Source: Prevotella sp.
GTDB taxonomy: Bacteria; Bacteroidota; Bacteroidia; Bacteroidales; Bacteroidaceae
DNA: 45,005 nt
Reading direction: 5' to 3'
NCBI GenBank assembly: GCA_022775985.1
Contig: JALFIM010000071.1
Span: 1 to 45,005, forward strand
Positions 1 to 7,646 of this stretch are shown piece by piece (the first letter of the stretch is position 1; each line of letters begins with the position of its first letter). The notes beneath the pieces were generated by a model that made no database searches, had not been told where the DNA came from, and was given only the letters and a program-made list of their open reading frames with translations. A program made the position numbers and the translations under genes.

Positions 1-1
1 T

Positions 2-481
2 GCATTAGGAGATGTTGACATGAATGGTTTGTGCCGCATACCTTATGGTAAAGTAGCCGACAATTTACGCTTTGAACTAGATACTTTGCCTTTCCATTTT
101 ACTATTTCATCCTCCAAAGACACATTAAGTAACATAACGAAAGTGATGGAAAACTTTACATTTTCACCATTTGAAGTTGTCGTGAACGGCATAGGAGTAA
201 TGGGAGGGAAAGAAAAGGGATATGTGCTGTATTTCAAAATAGCGAAAAATGAGAATATGGATAATATTAGGAAGTACGCATACACATTTTTGGGTAACCC
301 GTCATACCTTCCCGAAAGACACTTGAACCATATGACGATAAACATCAGTCGCGACAGACAGCAAACCGCGATATTGAAGCAAGCATTAAGCATTGTAAAG
401 CCTTTCACAATGACAATAAATTCATTGGGGCTATACAAAATTTGGCCAGGAGAGTTGAAATCTATTTATGAATTGGTGTAA
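2..481 (+). CDS. 2H phosphoesterase (2'-5' RNA ligase-like), probably 5'-partial
   Basis: The protein carries the two H-x-T motifs that define 2H phosphoesterases: H26-F-T28 in LPFHFTIS and H104-M-T106 in LNHMTINI (numbered from the ATG at 20), separated by about 75 residues as in LigT/cyclic phosphodiesterase folds. This family acts on 2',3'-cyclic phosphates, 2'-5' linkages or ADP-ribose 1'',2''-cyclic phosphate. The frame has no stop back to base 2 and the upstream residues (ALGDVD) could be the end of the first beta strand, so the gene may start outside the window. An AGGAG at 7-11, eight bases before the ATG at 20, makes an internal start there also plausible. The macrodomain gene follows after 15 bases, suggesting one transcript. 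The sequence is AT-rich compared with the rest of the window. The family call is firm; substrate and start are not. Confidence 0.75.
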   Translation, partial: ALGDVDMNGLCRIPYGKVADNLRFELDTLPFHFTISSSKDTLSNITKVMENFTFSPFEVVVNGIGVMGGKEKGYVLYFKIAKNENMDNIRKYAYTFLGNPSYLPERHLNHMTINISRDRQQTAILKQALSIVKPFTMTINSLGLYKIWPGELKSIYELV

Positions 482-496
482 AGAAGACACATAATC

Positions 497-1198
497 ATGT
501 CATACATAGAAACAAAAGGAAATATTTTCAACACAAAAGCAATGGCTGTAGTAAACACAGTAAATTGTGTAGGTGTTATGGGTAAAGGAATAGCACTTGA
601 TTTTAAATTGAGGTTTCCCGAAATGTTTAAGGAGTATCAGCGTGTCTGCTTTCAACATCTTCTAAAACCGGGTCAAATTCTTCCATATAAGAAAAATTCA
701 CCCGTTATTTTGAACTTTGCCATAAAAGACGATTGGAAGAATCCGTCAAAAGTAGAATGGATAGAAGCTACGCTAAAGAGTTTTGTGAATAACTATAAAA
801 AGCTGGGAATAACGTCTGTTGCATTCCTCTGGATGGGAGCCATGAACGGTGGTATACCTGTTGACGTTATAAAGTCTCTTATGAGAAAATACTTATCTTC
901 GCTGGATGACATAAACATTGAAGTGTACGAATTTGATCCTGACACACCATATGGCCTTTATTGTACTTTAAAGAGTATTTTAGATGCTAATACATTCAGT
1001 CTGCTTGACTTGGAGAGAATGTCAGGCATAAAAGCACGATACTGGATTAAGATAATTGATGCAGTAAAAGACAACAATACTAAAAGTATAAATAATTTAT
1101 GCCATTACATTGTTGACGGGAAACGCATTATCGGGAAAACAAACATTGAACGATTATTTGCCTTTCTTATCAAGTATAAAAACACCATTCTTTACTGA
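497..1198 (+). CDS. DarG-like macrodomain protein
   Basis: Residues 1 to about 147 form a macrodomain of the DarG type. The N20-T-V-N-C-V-G-V-M-G-K-G-I-A-L motif matches the ADP-ribose-binding loop, K77 lies in NFAIKDDW (the N-F-x-x-K-x-x-W motif shared by DarG macrodomains), and WMGAMNGGI (112-120) is the glycine-rich phosphate loop. DarG macrodomains remove ADP-ribose from DNA and neutralise DarT; related macrodomains (Poa1p type) dephosphorylate ADP-ribose 1''-phosphate. The C-terminal part (about 155-233) is helical, not recognised, and shorter than the C-terminal domain of full DarG. The partner just upstream is a 2H phosphoesterase, not a DarT ADP-ribosyltransferase. Gene order, 15-base spacing and shared AT-rich composition point to one operon acquired as a unit. 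The macrodomain call is strong; the substrate is inferred. Confidence 0.85.
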   Translation: MSYIETKGNIFNTKAMAVVNTVNCVGVMGKGIALDFKLRFPEMFKEYQRVCFQHLLKPGQILPYKKNSPVILNFAIKDDWKNPSKVEWIEATLKSFVNNYKKLGITSVAFLWMGAMNGGIPVDVIKSLMRKYLSSLDDINIEVYEFDPDTPYGLYCTLKSILDANTFSLLDLERMSGIKARYWIKIIDAVKDNNTKSINNLCHYIVDGKRIIGKTNIERLFAFLIKYKNTILY

Positions 1199-1291
1199 AA
1201 TTAAACCAGTGGTTGTTCACAAATCTGATTCTTTTGCGTAACCTTTGCGTTGATTTTCAAACTATTCTTCATCATTACCGAAACTTTTATA

Positions 1292-1299
1292 TACTTTTG
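1292..1299 (+). promoter_or_regulatory. Bacteroidetes-type -7 box upstream of the lipoprotein gene
   Basis: TACTTTTG matches the Bacteroidetes consensus TAnnTTTG and lies 61 bases before the ATG at 1360. No clear TTTG occurs at the -33 distance, so the call rests on the -7 box alone. Confidence 0.4.
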
Positions 1300-1359
1300 T
1301 AGGTTCAAGGCGGCATGTTCCGCCAACAAATAACCAATATACAATAAACACTGTAAAGT

Positions 1360-1821
1360 ATGAAAAAGATTTTGATGATTTTGACAGTTGCTGCTCTTGC
1401 AGCCCTTGTTTCTTGCACCGACAAGAAAACTGCCCAAAGTGTTGCGGATACAGACTCAACAAACGTGGCTGGTTACACGGCTTCCGAGGACGACAATCTG
1501 GATTTGGTATCTATTGCTGGAACCTATGAGGGTACATTCCCCGCTGCTGACGGTCCCGGCATAAAGACCATGCTCACCATCAAGGCTGATAGCACCTATC
1601 AGTTGGAACAGGATTATATAGACAAAAGAGACGGTCATGACGAGGCAAGCGGAGTGTTCAAAGTGCTTGACGGCAATGTACTAATGCTTGTGCGTCCATC
1701 AAGTGGTGAGCATACCTTCTATAAGGTGAAGGATGCCAACAGCATTGTCATGACAGACTCGGTTGGCAATGAGCCAGAGGGTGAGACTGCAAAGTTCTAT
1801 GTGTTGAAGAAGAAAAAGTAA
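1360..1821 (+). CDS. NlpE-like outer-membrane lipoprotein lacking the CxxC pair
   Basis: The N-terminus is a lipoprotein signal peptide (MKK, hydrophobic core, lipobox LVSC) with the acylated cysteine at residue 19. After a Ser/Thr/Asp-rich linker, residues about 53-150 match the NlpE N-terminal domain: GTYEGTFPAADGPGIKTMLTI, then D-x-TYQLEQDY, then a VFKVLDGNVLML strand. In NlpE of E. coli the equivalent segment is PCADCPGI with a redox CxxC; here both cysteines are replaced (PAADGPGI). NlpE signals surface adhesion and envelope stress to CpxA, but Bacteroidetes homologues are mostly uncharacterised and this one cannot use the CxxC redox switch. It stands alone, with its own candidate promoter and a strong terminator. 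Family confident, function unknown. Confidence 0.8.
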   Translation: MKKILMILTVAALAALVSCTDKKTAQSVADTDSTNVAGYTASEDDNLDLVSIAGTYEGTFPAADGPGIKTMLTIKADSTYQLEQDYIDKRDGHDEASGVFKVLDGNVLMLVRPSSGEHTFYKVKDANSIVMTDSVGNEPEGETAKFYVLKKKK

Positions 1822-1835
1822 AAAGCTACACTACT

Positions 1836-1881
1836 AATAAAAATCCGTGAATAGCAATTTTACTACTCACGGATTTTTATT
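1836..1881. terminator. Strong, probably bidirectional terminator
   Basis: A perfect 15-bp inverted repeat (1836-1850 with 1867-1881; core AAAAATCCGTGA / TCACGGATTTTT) with a 16-base loop lies 14 bases after the lipoprotein stop. A-rich and T-rich flanks make it suitable for termination on both strands, so it could also stop the threonine operon transcript coming from the right. Confidence 0.85.
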
Positions 1882-1971
1882 TAGAATGGAAAGCTAAGTA
1901 TGAATTTGCATATCTTATAATAAGTAACAAAGGTAGGAGGAATTACTCCTTACATATAACCTTTTATATTA

Positions 1972-2250
1972 TCAATACTTATCTAAATCCTCAAAAGAAA
2001 CATTTGTAATATTATTTTTTCCCATAAGTTCTTTAACCTTTAAAGAACAAACTGTTGCACCACTATCTTTCAAGTAGAAGAACTCCTCACCATTCCATGA
2101 TGCAAAATCTATTTGACTTGCACTATCCTTGTAGAAGATAGGCTGCGGCTTGGCAATCGGAGCAAGCTCCACCAACTCTCGCACTTGCATTACTTTTGCA
2201 AGAGATACTGCGTTGTCATTCTGCCATGAGGAAAGACTTGAACGCATCAA
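1972..2250 (-). CDS. Small hypothetical protein or gene remnant after thrC
   Basis: An open frame downstream of thrC on the same strand overlaps the last codons of thrC in another frame. The longest version has 92 codons. A start at the internal ATG (2188-2190) would give 72 residues and avoid the thrC overlap. The part beyond thrC (for example DFASWNGEEFFYLKDSGA) looks protein-like, with alternating hydrophobic and charged residues, and is AT-richer than thrC. I recognise no family. It may be a real small gene translated after thrC or the 3' remnant of a longer gene. No clear ribosome-binding site is visible at either start. Confidence 0.3.
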   Translation of the reverse strand: MMRSSLSSWQNDNAVSLAKVMQVRELVELAPIAKPQPIFYKDSASQIDFASWNGEEFFYLKDSGATVCSLKVKELMGKNNITNVSFEDLDKY

Positions 2251-3517
2251 AGTCCTTGCTCATGCTAACGCTTTGCTTCGTTCCTCTCATGAATGCGGCA
2301 AGCCGCTCAGGTATCTTTACATCGCCGTCTATGGCCGCGTCTACCGTAGACTTGAACTTAGCAGGGTGGGCTGTCTCGCAGAATACACCTGTCTCGCCAT
2401 CGAGCAACATGTCTTTCAGCGCCTGATAGCCGCATGCCCCATGAGGGTCGAGTATATAATCGTTGGCATGATAGCACTTCGCCATAGTGTCGCGTATCTG
2501 ACTGTCGCTGTATGATACGCCGCTCATGAGTGACGATATCTTCTGATAGTTGCCTCCGAACAGGTCGTATATGCGTGCGAAGTTGCTTGGGTCGCCTACA
2601 TCCATGGCATTGGCTATGGTCTGGATGCTTGGCCGTGGATTGAATTTACCGTTCGCGAGATATTCGCATACTACATCGTTGGCGTTGTTGGCCGCGATGA
2701 ATCTCTTGACGGGTAATCCCATCTCGCGTCCGAATATCGCTGCTGTGATATTTCCGAAGTTGCCGCTTGGCACGCATACCACCATATTGTCGGACTTTCC
2801 AAGTTTCTTAAGTTGTGCGTATGCATAGAAATAGTAGAATGCCTGTGGGAGGAAACGTGCTACGTTGATGGAGTTGGCCGATGTCAGTTTCATGTGGTTG
2901 CAAAGCTCTTCATCCATGAATGCCGACTTCACAAGACGCTGGCAGTCGTCGAATACACCATCCACCTCTATGGCCGTGATGTTTTGCCCAAGTGTCGTGA
3001 ACTGGCTTTCCTGTATCTTGCTGACCTTGCCTTTGGGATACAGAACGTACACATGTATGCCCTCGACACCGAGGAATCCGTTTGCGACGGCAGAACCCGT
3101 GTCACCGCTTGTGGCCACAAGCACGTTGACCTGCTCCTTGCCCTCTTGACGTATGAAGTACTGGAGAAGCCTTGCCATGAACCGTGCTCCAACATCCTTA
3201 AATGCCAACGTAGGGCCGTGAAACAGCTCAAGGCTGTATATTCCAGGCTCCACCTCTACCAATGGGCAGTCGAAAGCCAGCGTGTCATACACAATACGTT
3301 TCAGTTCTGCGGGCTCCACATCCTCACCGAAGAAGGCATCTGCCACGGTGTAGGCTATCTCTTGGAATGATAGATTCTGTATGTTCTCATAGAACGATTG
3401 TGGAAGCCGCTTTATCTTCTCTGGCATATAAAGCCCACGGTCAGGTGCCAGTCCTCTCACCACAGCCTCATGCAGCGAGGCGAGCGGCGCTTTATGATTA
3501 GTGCTGTAATATTTCAT
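2216..3517 (-). CDS. thrC: Threonine synthase
   Basis: ThrC converts O-phosphohomoserine to threonine with pyridoxal phosphate. The 433-residue protein has the family N-terminus (MKYYSTNHKAPLASLHEAV, RGLAPDRGLYMP), the PLP lysine K107 in HGPTLAFKDVGARF, the substrate/PLP loop VATSGDTGSAVANGF, and VCVPSGNFGN. Length fits the fungal/bacterial class of ThrC. It is the last gene of thrA-apgM-thrC, 126 bases after apgM. Nothing is missing or broken. Confidence 0.97.
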   Translation of the reverse strand: MKYYSTNHKAPLASLHEAVVRGLAPDRGLYMPEKIKRLPQSFYENIQNLSFQEIAYTVADAFFGEDVEPAELKRIVYDTLAFDCPLVEVEPGIYSLELFHGPTLAFKDVGARFMARLLQYFIRQEGKEQVNVLVATSGDTGSAVANGFLGVEGIHVYVLYPKGKVSKIQESQFTTLGQNITAIEVDGVFDDCQRLVKSAFMDEELCNHMKLTSANSINVARFLPQAFYYFYAYAQLKKLGKSDNMVVCVPSGNFGNITAAIFGREMGLPVKRFIAANNANDVVCEYLANGKFNPRPSIQTIANAMDVGDPSNFARIYDLFGGNYQKISSLMSGVSYSDSQIRDTMAKCYHANDYILDPHGACGYQALKDMLLDGETGVFCETAHPAKFKSTVDAAIDGDVKIPERLAAFMRGTKQSVSMSKDFDAFKSFLMAE

Positions 3518-3643
3518 TTTATTTGTATTCTTTATTTATTGTGATGCGTAATATGATTTATTGCTATGCGTGACATACACAGTTGGCATGACGATGAGTT
3601 GAGGATATGCATGCTTGCAGTGTATGAATAGCCATAAGAGCGT

Positions 3644-4891
3644 CTATTGTATCTTCATAAACTCATTCATGAACTGCTGAAGTCTTAGCAGTCCGTATGA
3701 CCCGCCTACGCAGCTTACCTCATCGTAGCACTGCACATCATCGGGAGTTATGCCTGGATGCCATATCAGGAAAGGCACAGGCTCCTTGACATGTGTGCGT
3801 ATCTCCACAGGTGTAGGGTGGTCTGGCATTACCGCGATACATACAGGTTCGTCAGTCCACTGCCTTACGGCCTCGTATATGGGGCCCACTGCACGCTTGT
3901 CAAGATTCTCTATGGTGCGTAACTTGAGCTCCAGGTCGCCGTCATGCCCCGCTTCATCGCTTGCCTCTATGTGCAGGAATACGAAGTCGTCATGGCGCAG
4001 AGCCTCTATCGCCGCTGCCGCCTTGCCTTCATAGTTGGTGTCAGCGAGCCCTGTCGCTCCGTCTACTATTATATTGTTGAGCCCGGCGTAATGCCCTATG
4101 CCGCGTATGAGGTCAACGGCTGAAATCACGTCGCCACGCTTTATCTGTGGGTACATCTGGCTAAGAGTCTGCATGGATGGGCGGTAACCGCCGCTCCACG
4201 GCCAGATGCTGTTGGCCATGTCTATGCCTTGCGCTTTCCTTGCGGTGTTGAAGGGGTGCGCCTCCAACAGCTCCTGTGAGCGTATGATAAGGTCGTTGAT
4301 GATGTCTGCCGTCTCTTGTGCGGTCATCCTGTCGCCGTCATGCCTGTCTGCCCAACCCTCTTCTGGCCTTACGAGAAGTCCGCGCCACTCCTCGTTGGGG
4401 TGGTCGTGGGGTGGTGCGCACTCTATGTGCTTGTTGCCATTGCGGATAATCAGCAGGTGGCGGTACTGTATGCCTGTGATGAACTTTATATCATCGTTGC
4501 CGAGATGCTCATCAAGATACTTTATCAGCATGTCGCCTTCCTCCGTGGTGAGGTGTCCTCCATGGTGGTTTTTTATCAGTCCGTCGGTGAGATTGATGAT
4601 ATTACACCGCATGGCCATGTCATCAGGAGCCATCTCGTAGCCTATGGAAGCGGCCTCGAGCGGACCGCGTCCCTCATACACGTCGTTGAGGTCGTAGCCG
4701 AGAATGGCAGTGTTGGCGACCTCACTTCCCGGGTGAAATCCATCGGGTATCGTAACCATACGGCCACAGCGACCCATCCGTGCGAGCTTGTCCATATATG
4801 GAGTGTTGGCGTATTGCAGCAGAGTCTTTCCGCCGAGTCTCTCTACGGCATGGTCGGCCATGCCGTCGCCTAAAATGATGATGTGTTTCAT
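3644..4891 (-). CDS. apgM: ApgM-like phosphotransferase, proposed homoserine kinase
   Basis: The 415-residue protein belongs to the alkaline-phosphatase-like metalloenzyme superfamily, archaeal-type cofactor-independent phosphoglycerate mutase branch. It opens with the metal site IILGDGMADHAV, has the nucleophile serine in GFHPGSEVANTAILGYD, and metal ligands in EASDEAGHDGD and MPDHPTP. Between thrA and thrC, in an operon with no GHMP-type thrB, this family is annotated as the proposed homoserine kinase (TIGR02535), which supplies the phosphohomoserine used by ThrC. The thrA stop is only 15 bases upstream of its start. The family is certain. The homoserine kinase role comes from established context evidence; mutase activity is the alternative. 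Confidence 0.9.
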   Translation of the reverse strand: MKHIIILGDGMADHAVERLGGKTLLQYANTPYMDKLARMGRCGRMVTIPDGFHPGSEVANTAILGYDLNDVYEGRGPLEAASIGYEMAPDDMAMRCNIINLTDGLIKNHHGGHLTTEEGDMLIKYLDEHLGNDDIKFITGIQYRHLLIIRNGNKHIECAPPHDHPNEEWRGLLVRPEEGWADRHDGDRMTAQETADIINDLIIRSQELLEAHPFNTARKAQGIDMANSIWPWSGGYRPSMQTLSQMYPQIKRGDVISAVDLIRGIGHYAGLNNIIVDGATGLADTNYEGKAAAAIEALRHDDFVFLHIEASDEAGHDGDLELKLRTIENLDKRAVGPIYEAVRQWTDEPVCIAVMPDHPTPVEIRTHVKEPVPFLIWHPGITPDDVQCYDEVSCVGGSYGLLRLQQFMNEFMKIQ

Positions 4892-4906
4892 TACTTCTCC
4901 TCCCGC

Positions 4907-7342
4907 TTAGATGTTGGCGATAGACATTATGTTGGCGAACACTCCTGCTGCCGTAACGCTTGCTCCGGCTCCGTAGCCCTGTATCTGCATGGGGTACTCC
5001 TTGTAGCGTTCGGTCGTCAGCAACACGATGTTGTTGCTGCCCTCAAGGCGGTAGAACGGATGACTGCTGTCTACCTCTTTCAGTCCTACACTTGTCTTTC
5101 CATGCTCCATCGTGGCCACGAAACGCCAGCGTTTGCCCTCGGCCTCGAGACGCTTGCGTCGCTGCTCGAAGTCGTCATCGAGTGAGGGAAGCATCTGCCA
5201 GAAGTCACTGAGCGTGCCGTTGAAGAACTCCTCGGGTACGAACAAGTGTTTCTCCACATCGTCTTGCTCCACCTTATATCCGGCCTCGCGCGTCAGAATC
5301 ACCAACTTGCGCACCACGTCCATGCCGCTTAAATCTATGCGTGGGTCGGGCTCGCTGTACCCATGCTCCTTGGCCTTGCGTACGGCGGCAGAGAAAGGTA
5401 AGTCGGCGGATATCTCGTTGAAGATGAAGTTGAGGGTGCCACTGAGCACGGCCTCAATCTTCAGAATGGTGTCTCCAGAGTTGCGCAGGTCGTTTATGGT
5501 GCCGATGATTGGCAGTCCTGCGCCTACATTGGTCTCGAAGCGGAACTTCACGCCCCTCTCAAGAGCCGTGCGCTTCAGCTTTATGTAGCTGTCGTAGTCA
5601 GACGATGCCGCTATCTTGTTGGCCGCAATCACCGACACGTTGTGCTCGAGCAGCGTCTGGTACAGCTCTGCCACGTCGCGGCTTGCCGTACAGTCTACGA
5701 ACACACTGTTAAATATGTTCATGCCGAGCACCTCATCCTTCAGTTTCTGCACGTCACTTTGTGGCGATGCGGCCAGTGCCTCCTTGTAGTTCTCAAGGTC
5801 GAGTCCGTCGCGGTTGAATATAGCCCTTTGCGAGCTTGCTATGCCTACTACGTTGAGCTTCAGTTTGCTGTTCTGTTTCAGTTCCTCGTACTGCATCTTT
5901 ATCTGCTCAAGGAGCTTGCCGCCTACGGTTCCCACACCGCAGACGAAGAGGTTGAGCACCTTGTACTCCGACAGGAAAAAGGAGTCGTGCAGCACGTTGA
6001 GAGCCTTGCGGAGATAGTTGCTGTCTACTACGAATGATATGTTGGTCTCTGACGCTCCCTGTGCGCATGCTATCACGCTGATGCCGCTTCGGCCGAGCGT
6101 GCCGAACAGTTTGCCCGCAATGCCGGGTGTGTGCTTCATGTTCTCGCCTACCACGGCTATGGTGGCGAGGCCTTTCTCGGCAAACATCGGGAACATGGCA
6201 CCGGTCTCTATCTCCTTGGCAAACTCCTCATTGAGCACCCTTACGGCCTCGTCGCAGTCGGCCTCGCGTACACCGATTGACGTAGAGTTCTCCGATGAAG
6301 CCTGCGACACCATGAATACGCTGATGCCATTGTCGGCAAGTGCTGTGAATATGCGCCTGTTGACACCTATCACACCCACCATCGAAAGGCCGGTGACGGT
6401 GATGAGCGCAGAGCCGTTGATGCTCGATATGCCCTTGATGGGCTTGCGGTCGTTGTCTATCTTGTTCTTGATTATGGTGCCCGGGCTCTTCGGATTGAAG
6501 GTGTTTTTTACCTTAATAGGTATGTTCTTGACGCATACAGGGTATATCGTCGGAGGGTAAATCACCTTGGCACCGAAGTTGCAGAGCTCCATAGCCTCAA
6601 TATAACTAAGCTCGTTTATCGTGTAGGCGGTCTTTATGACGCGTGGGTCGGCAGTCATGAATCCGTCTACGTCAGTCCATATCTCCAACACGTCGGCATC
6701 CAATGCTGCGGCTATGATGGCCGCTGTATAGTCGCTGCCACCACGTCCGAGGTTTGTCGTCTCTTCCGTGTCGCGGTCGCGGCTTATGAATCCCGGTACG
6801 AGAGTCACACGCGGCAGGTCGCCGAAAGCCTTGCACACGAGCTTGCTCGTGAGCTCGCTGTCGAGCACATGCTTGTGGTTCTTGCGTGTGGTCTTGATGA
6901 AGTCGCGTGAGTCCATCCACTTCGCGCCCTTGATGAGGGTGGCCACTATCTGTGAGCTGAGGCGCTCGCCGTAGCTCACGATGGCATCCTGCGTCTTCTC
7001 GCTGAGGTCGTGGATGAGGAATACTCCGAAGTAGATGCTGCGCAATTGCTCAAGAAGGGCATCTACCTTGTTGAAAAGCGACTCACGCTGATGTGGGTTG
7101 GTGATGATGGTGTCTATCATCTTGTGATGACGGTCTACCATGCCCTGAAACTCATCCTTCCATCCCTCGTCGCCCTTGAGGGCCAACTGCGATGTGGTGA
7201 GGAGCTTGTCGGTGATGCCACCGAGTGCACTCACTACTACGACTACGGGCTGCTGACGCGCCTCGTCCTCTACGATGTGTTTCAGACTCAGAATACTTTT
7301 TACGGAACCTACAGATGTTCCGCCGAATTTTAATACTTTCAT
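4907..7342 (-). CDS. thrA: Bifunctional aspartokinase / homoserine dehydrogenase I
   Basis: The N-terminal aspartokinase (residues 1 to about 290) begins MKVLKFGGTSVGSVKSI and contains GRGGSDYTAAIIAAAL and the WTDVDGFMTADPR catalytic segment. Two ACT-type regulatory segments follow (about 310-460), then homoserine dehydrogenase with the NAD(P) loop FVCGVGTVGGKLLE and the catalytic segment KIEAVLSGTLNFIFNE. The start is set at 7342 because the family begins exactly at MKVLKFGG. A further 72 open codons upstream have no family similarity and cover the promoter. The 811-residue length is normal. It catalyses the first and third steps of the aspartate pathway and is the first gene of the threonine operon. 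Feedback control by threonine through the ACT region is expected from the family. Confidence 0.97.
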   Translation of the reverse strand: MKVLKFGGTSVGSVKSILSLKHIVEDEARQQPVVVVVSALGGITDKLLTTSQLALKGDEGWKDEFQGMVDRHHKMIDTIITNPHQRESLFNKVDALLEQLRSIYFGVFLIHDLSEKTQDAIVSYGERLSSQIVATLIKGAKWMDSRDFIKTTRKNHKHVLDSELTSKLVCKAFGDLPRVTLVPGFISRDRDTEETTNLGRGGSDYTAAIIAAALDADVLEIWTDVDGFMTADPRVIKTAYTINELSYIEAMELCNFGAKVIYPPTIYPVCVKNIPIKVKNTFNPKSPGTIIKNKIDNDRKPIKGISSINGSALITVTGLSMVGVIGVNRRIFTALADNGISVFMVSQASSENSTSIGVREADCDEAVRVLNEEFAKEIETGAMFPMFAEKGLATIAVVGENMKHTPGIAGKLFGTLGRSGISVIACAQGASETNISFVVDSNYLRKALNVLHDSFFLSEYKVLNLFVCGVGTVGGKLLEQIKMQYEELKQNSKLKLNVVGIASSQRAIFNRDGLDLENYKEALAASPQSDVQKLKDEVLGMNIFNSVFVDCTASRDVAELYQTLLEHNVSVIAANKIAASSDYDSYIKLKRTALERGVKFRFETNVGAGLPIIGTINDLRNSGDTILKIEAVLSGTLNFIFNEISADLPFSAAVRKAKEHGYSEPDPRIDLSGMDVVRKLVILTREAGYKVEQDDVEKHLFVPEEFFNGTLSDFWQMLPSLDDDFEQRRKRLEAEGKRWRFVATMEHGKTSVGLKEVDSSHPFYRLEGSNNIVLLTTERYKEYPMQIQGYGAGASVTAAGVFANIMSIANI

Positions 7343-7528
7343 GTTGTTTGTTGTGTTTGAAGCCACATGACAAAAGTGGCATTTTCGTTTTCGGTGTGTA
7401 CGCGGCCTGAACCTTACATCCCACGGTAGTACCATGCTTGCGCAACGCTTATACGAGGGCGGTGCGCTTGCATGAATCCATGCATGGCGTGTGTGGTTCG
7501 TACTGTGCAGTATCGGTCGGACACGCTG

Positions 7529-7558
7529 CAAAATTACAAAGATTTTGTCATTAGCCAA
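7529..7558 (-). promoter_or_regulatory. Promoter of the threonine operon
   Basis: Read on the minus strand, TTGG (7558-7555), an 18-base spacer and TAATTTTG (7536-7529) fit the Bacteroidetes -33/-7 pattern. It lies about 190 bases upstream of the thrA start. Confidence 0.55.
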
Positions 7559-7579
7559 TGTTTTTAGCCGATAAATGAT

Positions 7580-7587
7580 TAATTTTG
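7580..7587 (+). promoter_or_regulatory. -7 box upstream of the FAD dehydrogenase
   Basis: TAATTTTG is an exact TAnnTTTG match 59 bases before the ATG at 7647. The -33 region is only T-rich (TTTT at 7561-7564). Confidence 0.45.
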
Positions 7588-7646
7588 CACGTAAAATAAT
7601 AAATTGGTAATAAAAAATCAGTTTTCCCCTTTATTTGGTTGACTAA

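Larger units (their letters stand above)
7343..7646. other. Divergent control region between thrA and the FAD dehydrogenase
   Basis: About 300 bases without a convincing gene. It holds the -7/-33 elements for thrA (-) and a -7 box for the FAD gene (+), within 60 bases of each other. The thrA transcript would have a leader of nearly 190 bases. I found no run of Thr/Ile codons or obvious attenuator hairpin in it. Confidence 0.6.

Noticed and set aside
2..481. Reading the first gene as a DarT toxin because it precedes a DarG-like gene
   Set aside because: The sequence shows two H-x-T motifs of 2H phosphoesterases and none of the DarT ADP-ribosyltransferase features.
7343..7558. 72-codon N-terminal extension of ThrA (start at 7558)
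   Set aside because: The family starts at MKVLKFGG; the extra codons have no similarity, an odd Cys/His/Arg-rich composition, and overlap the promoter boxes.
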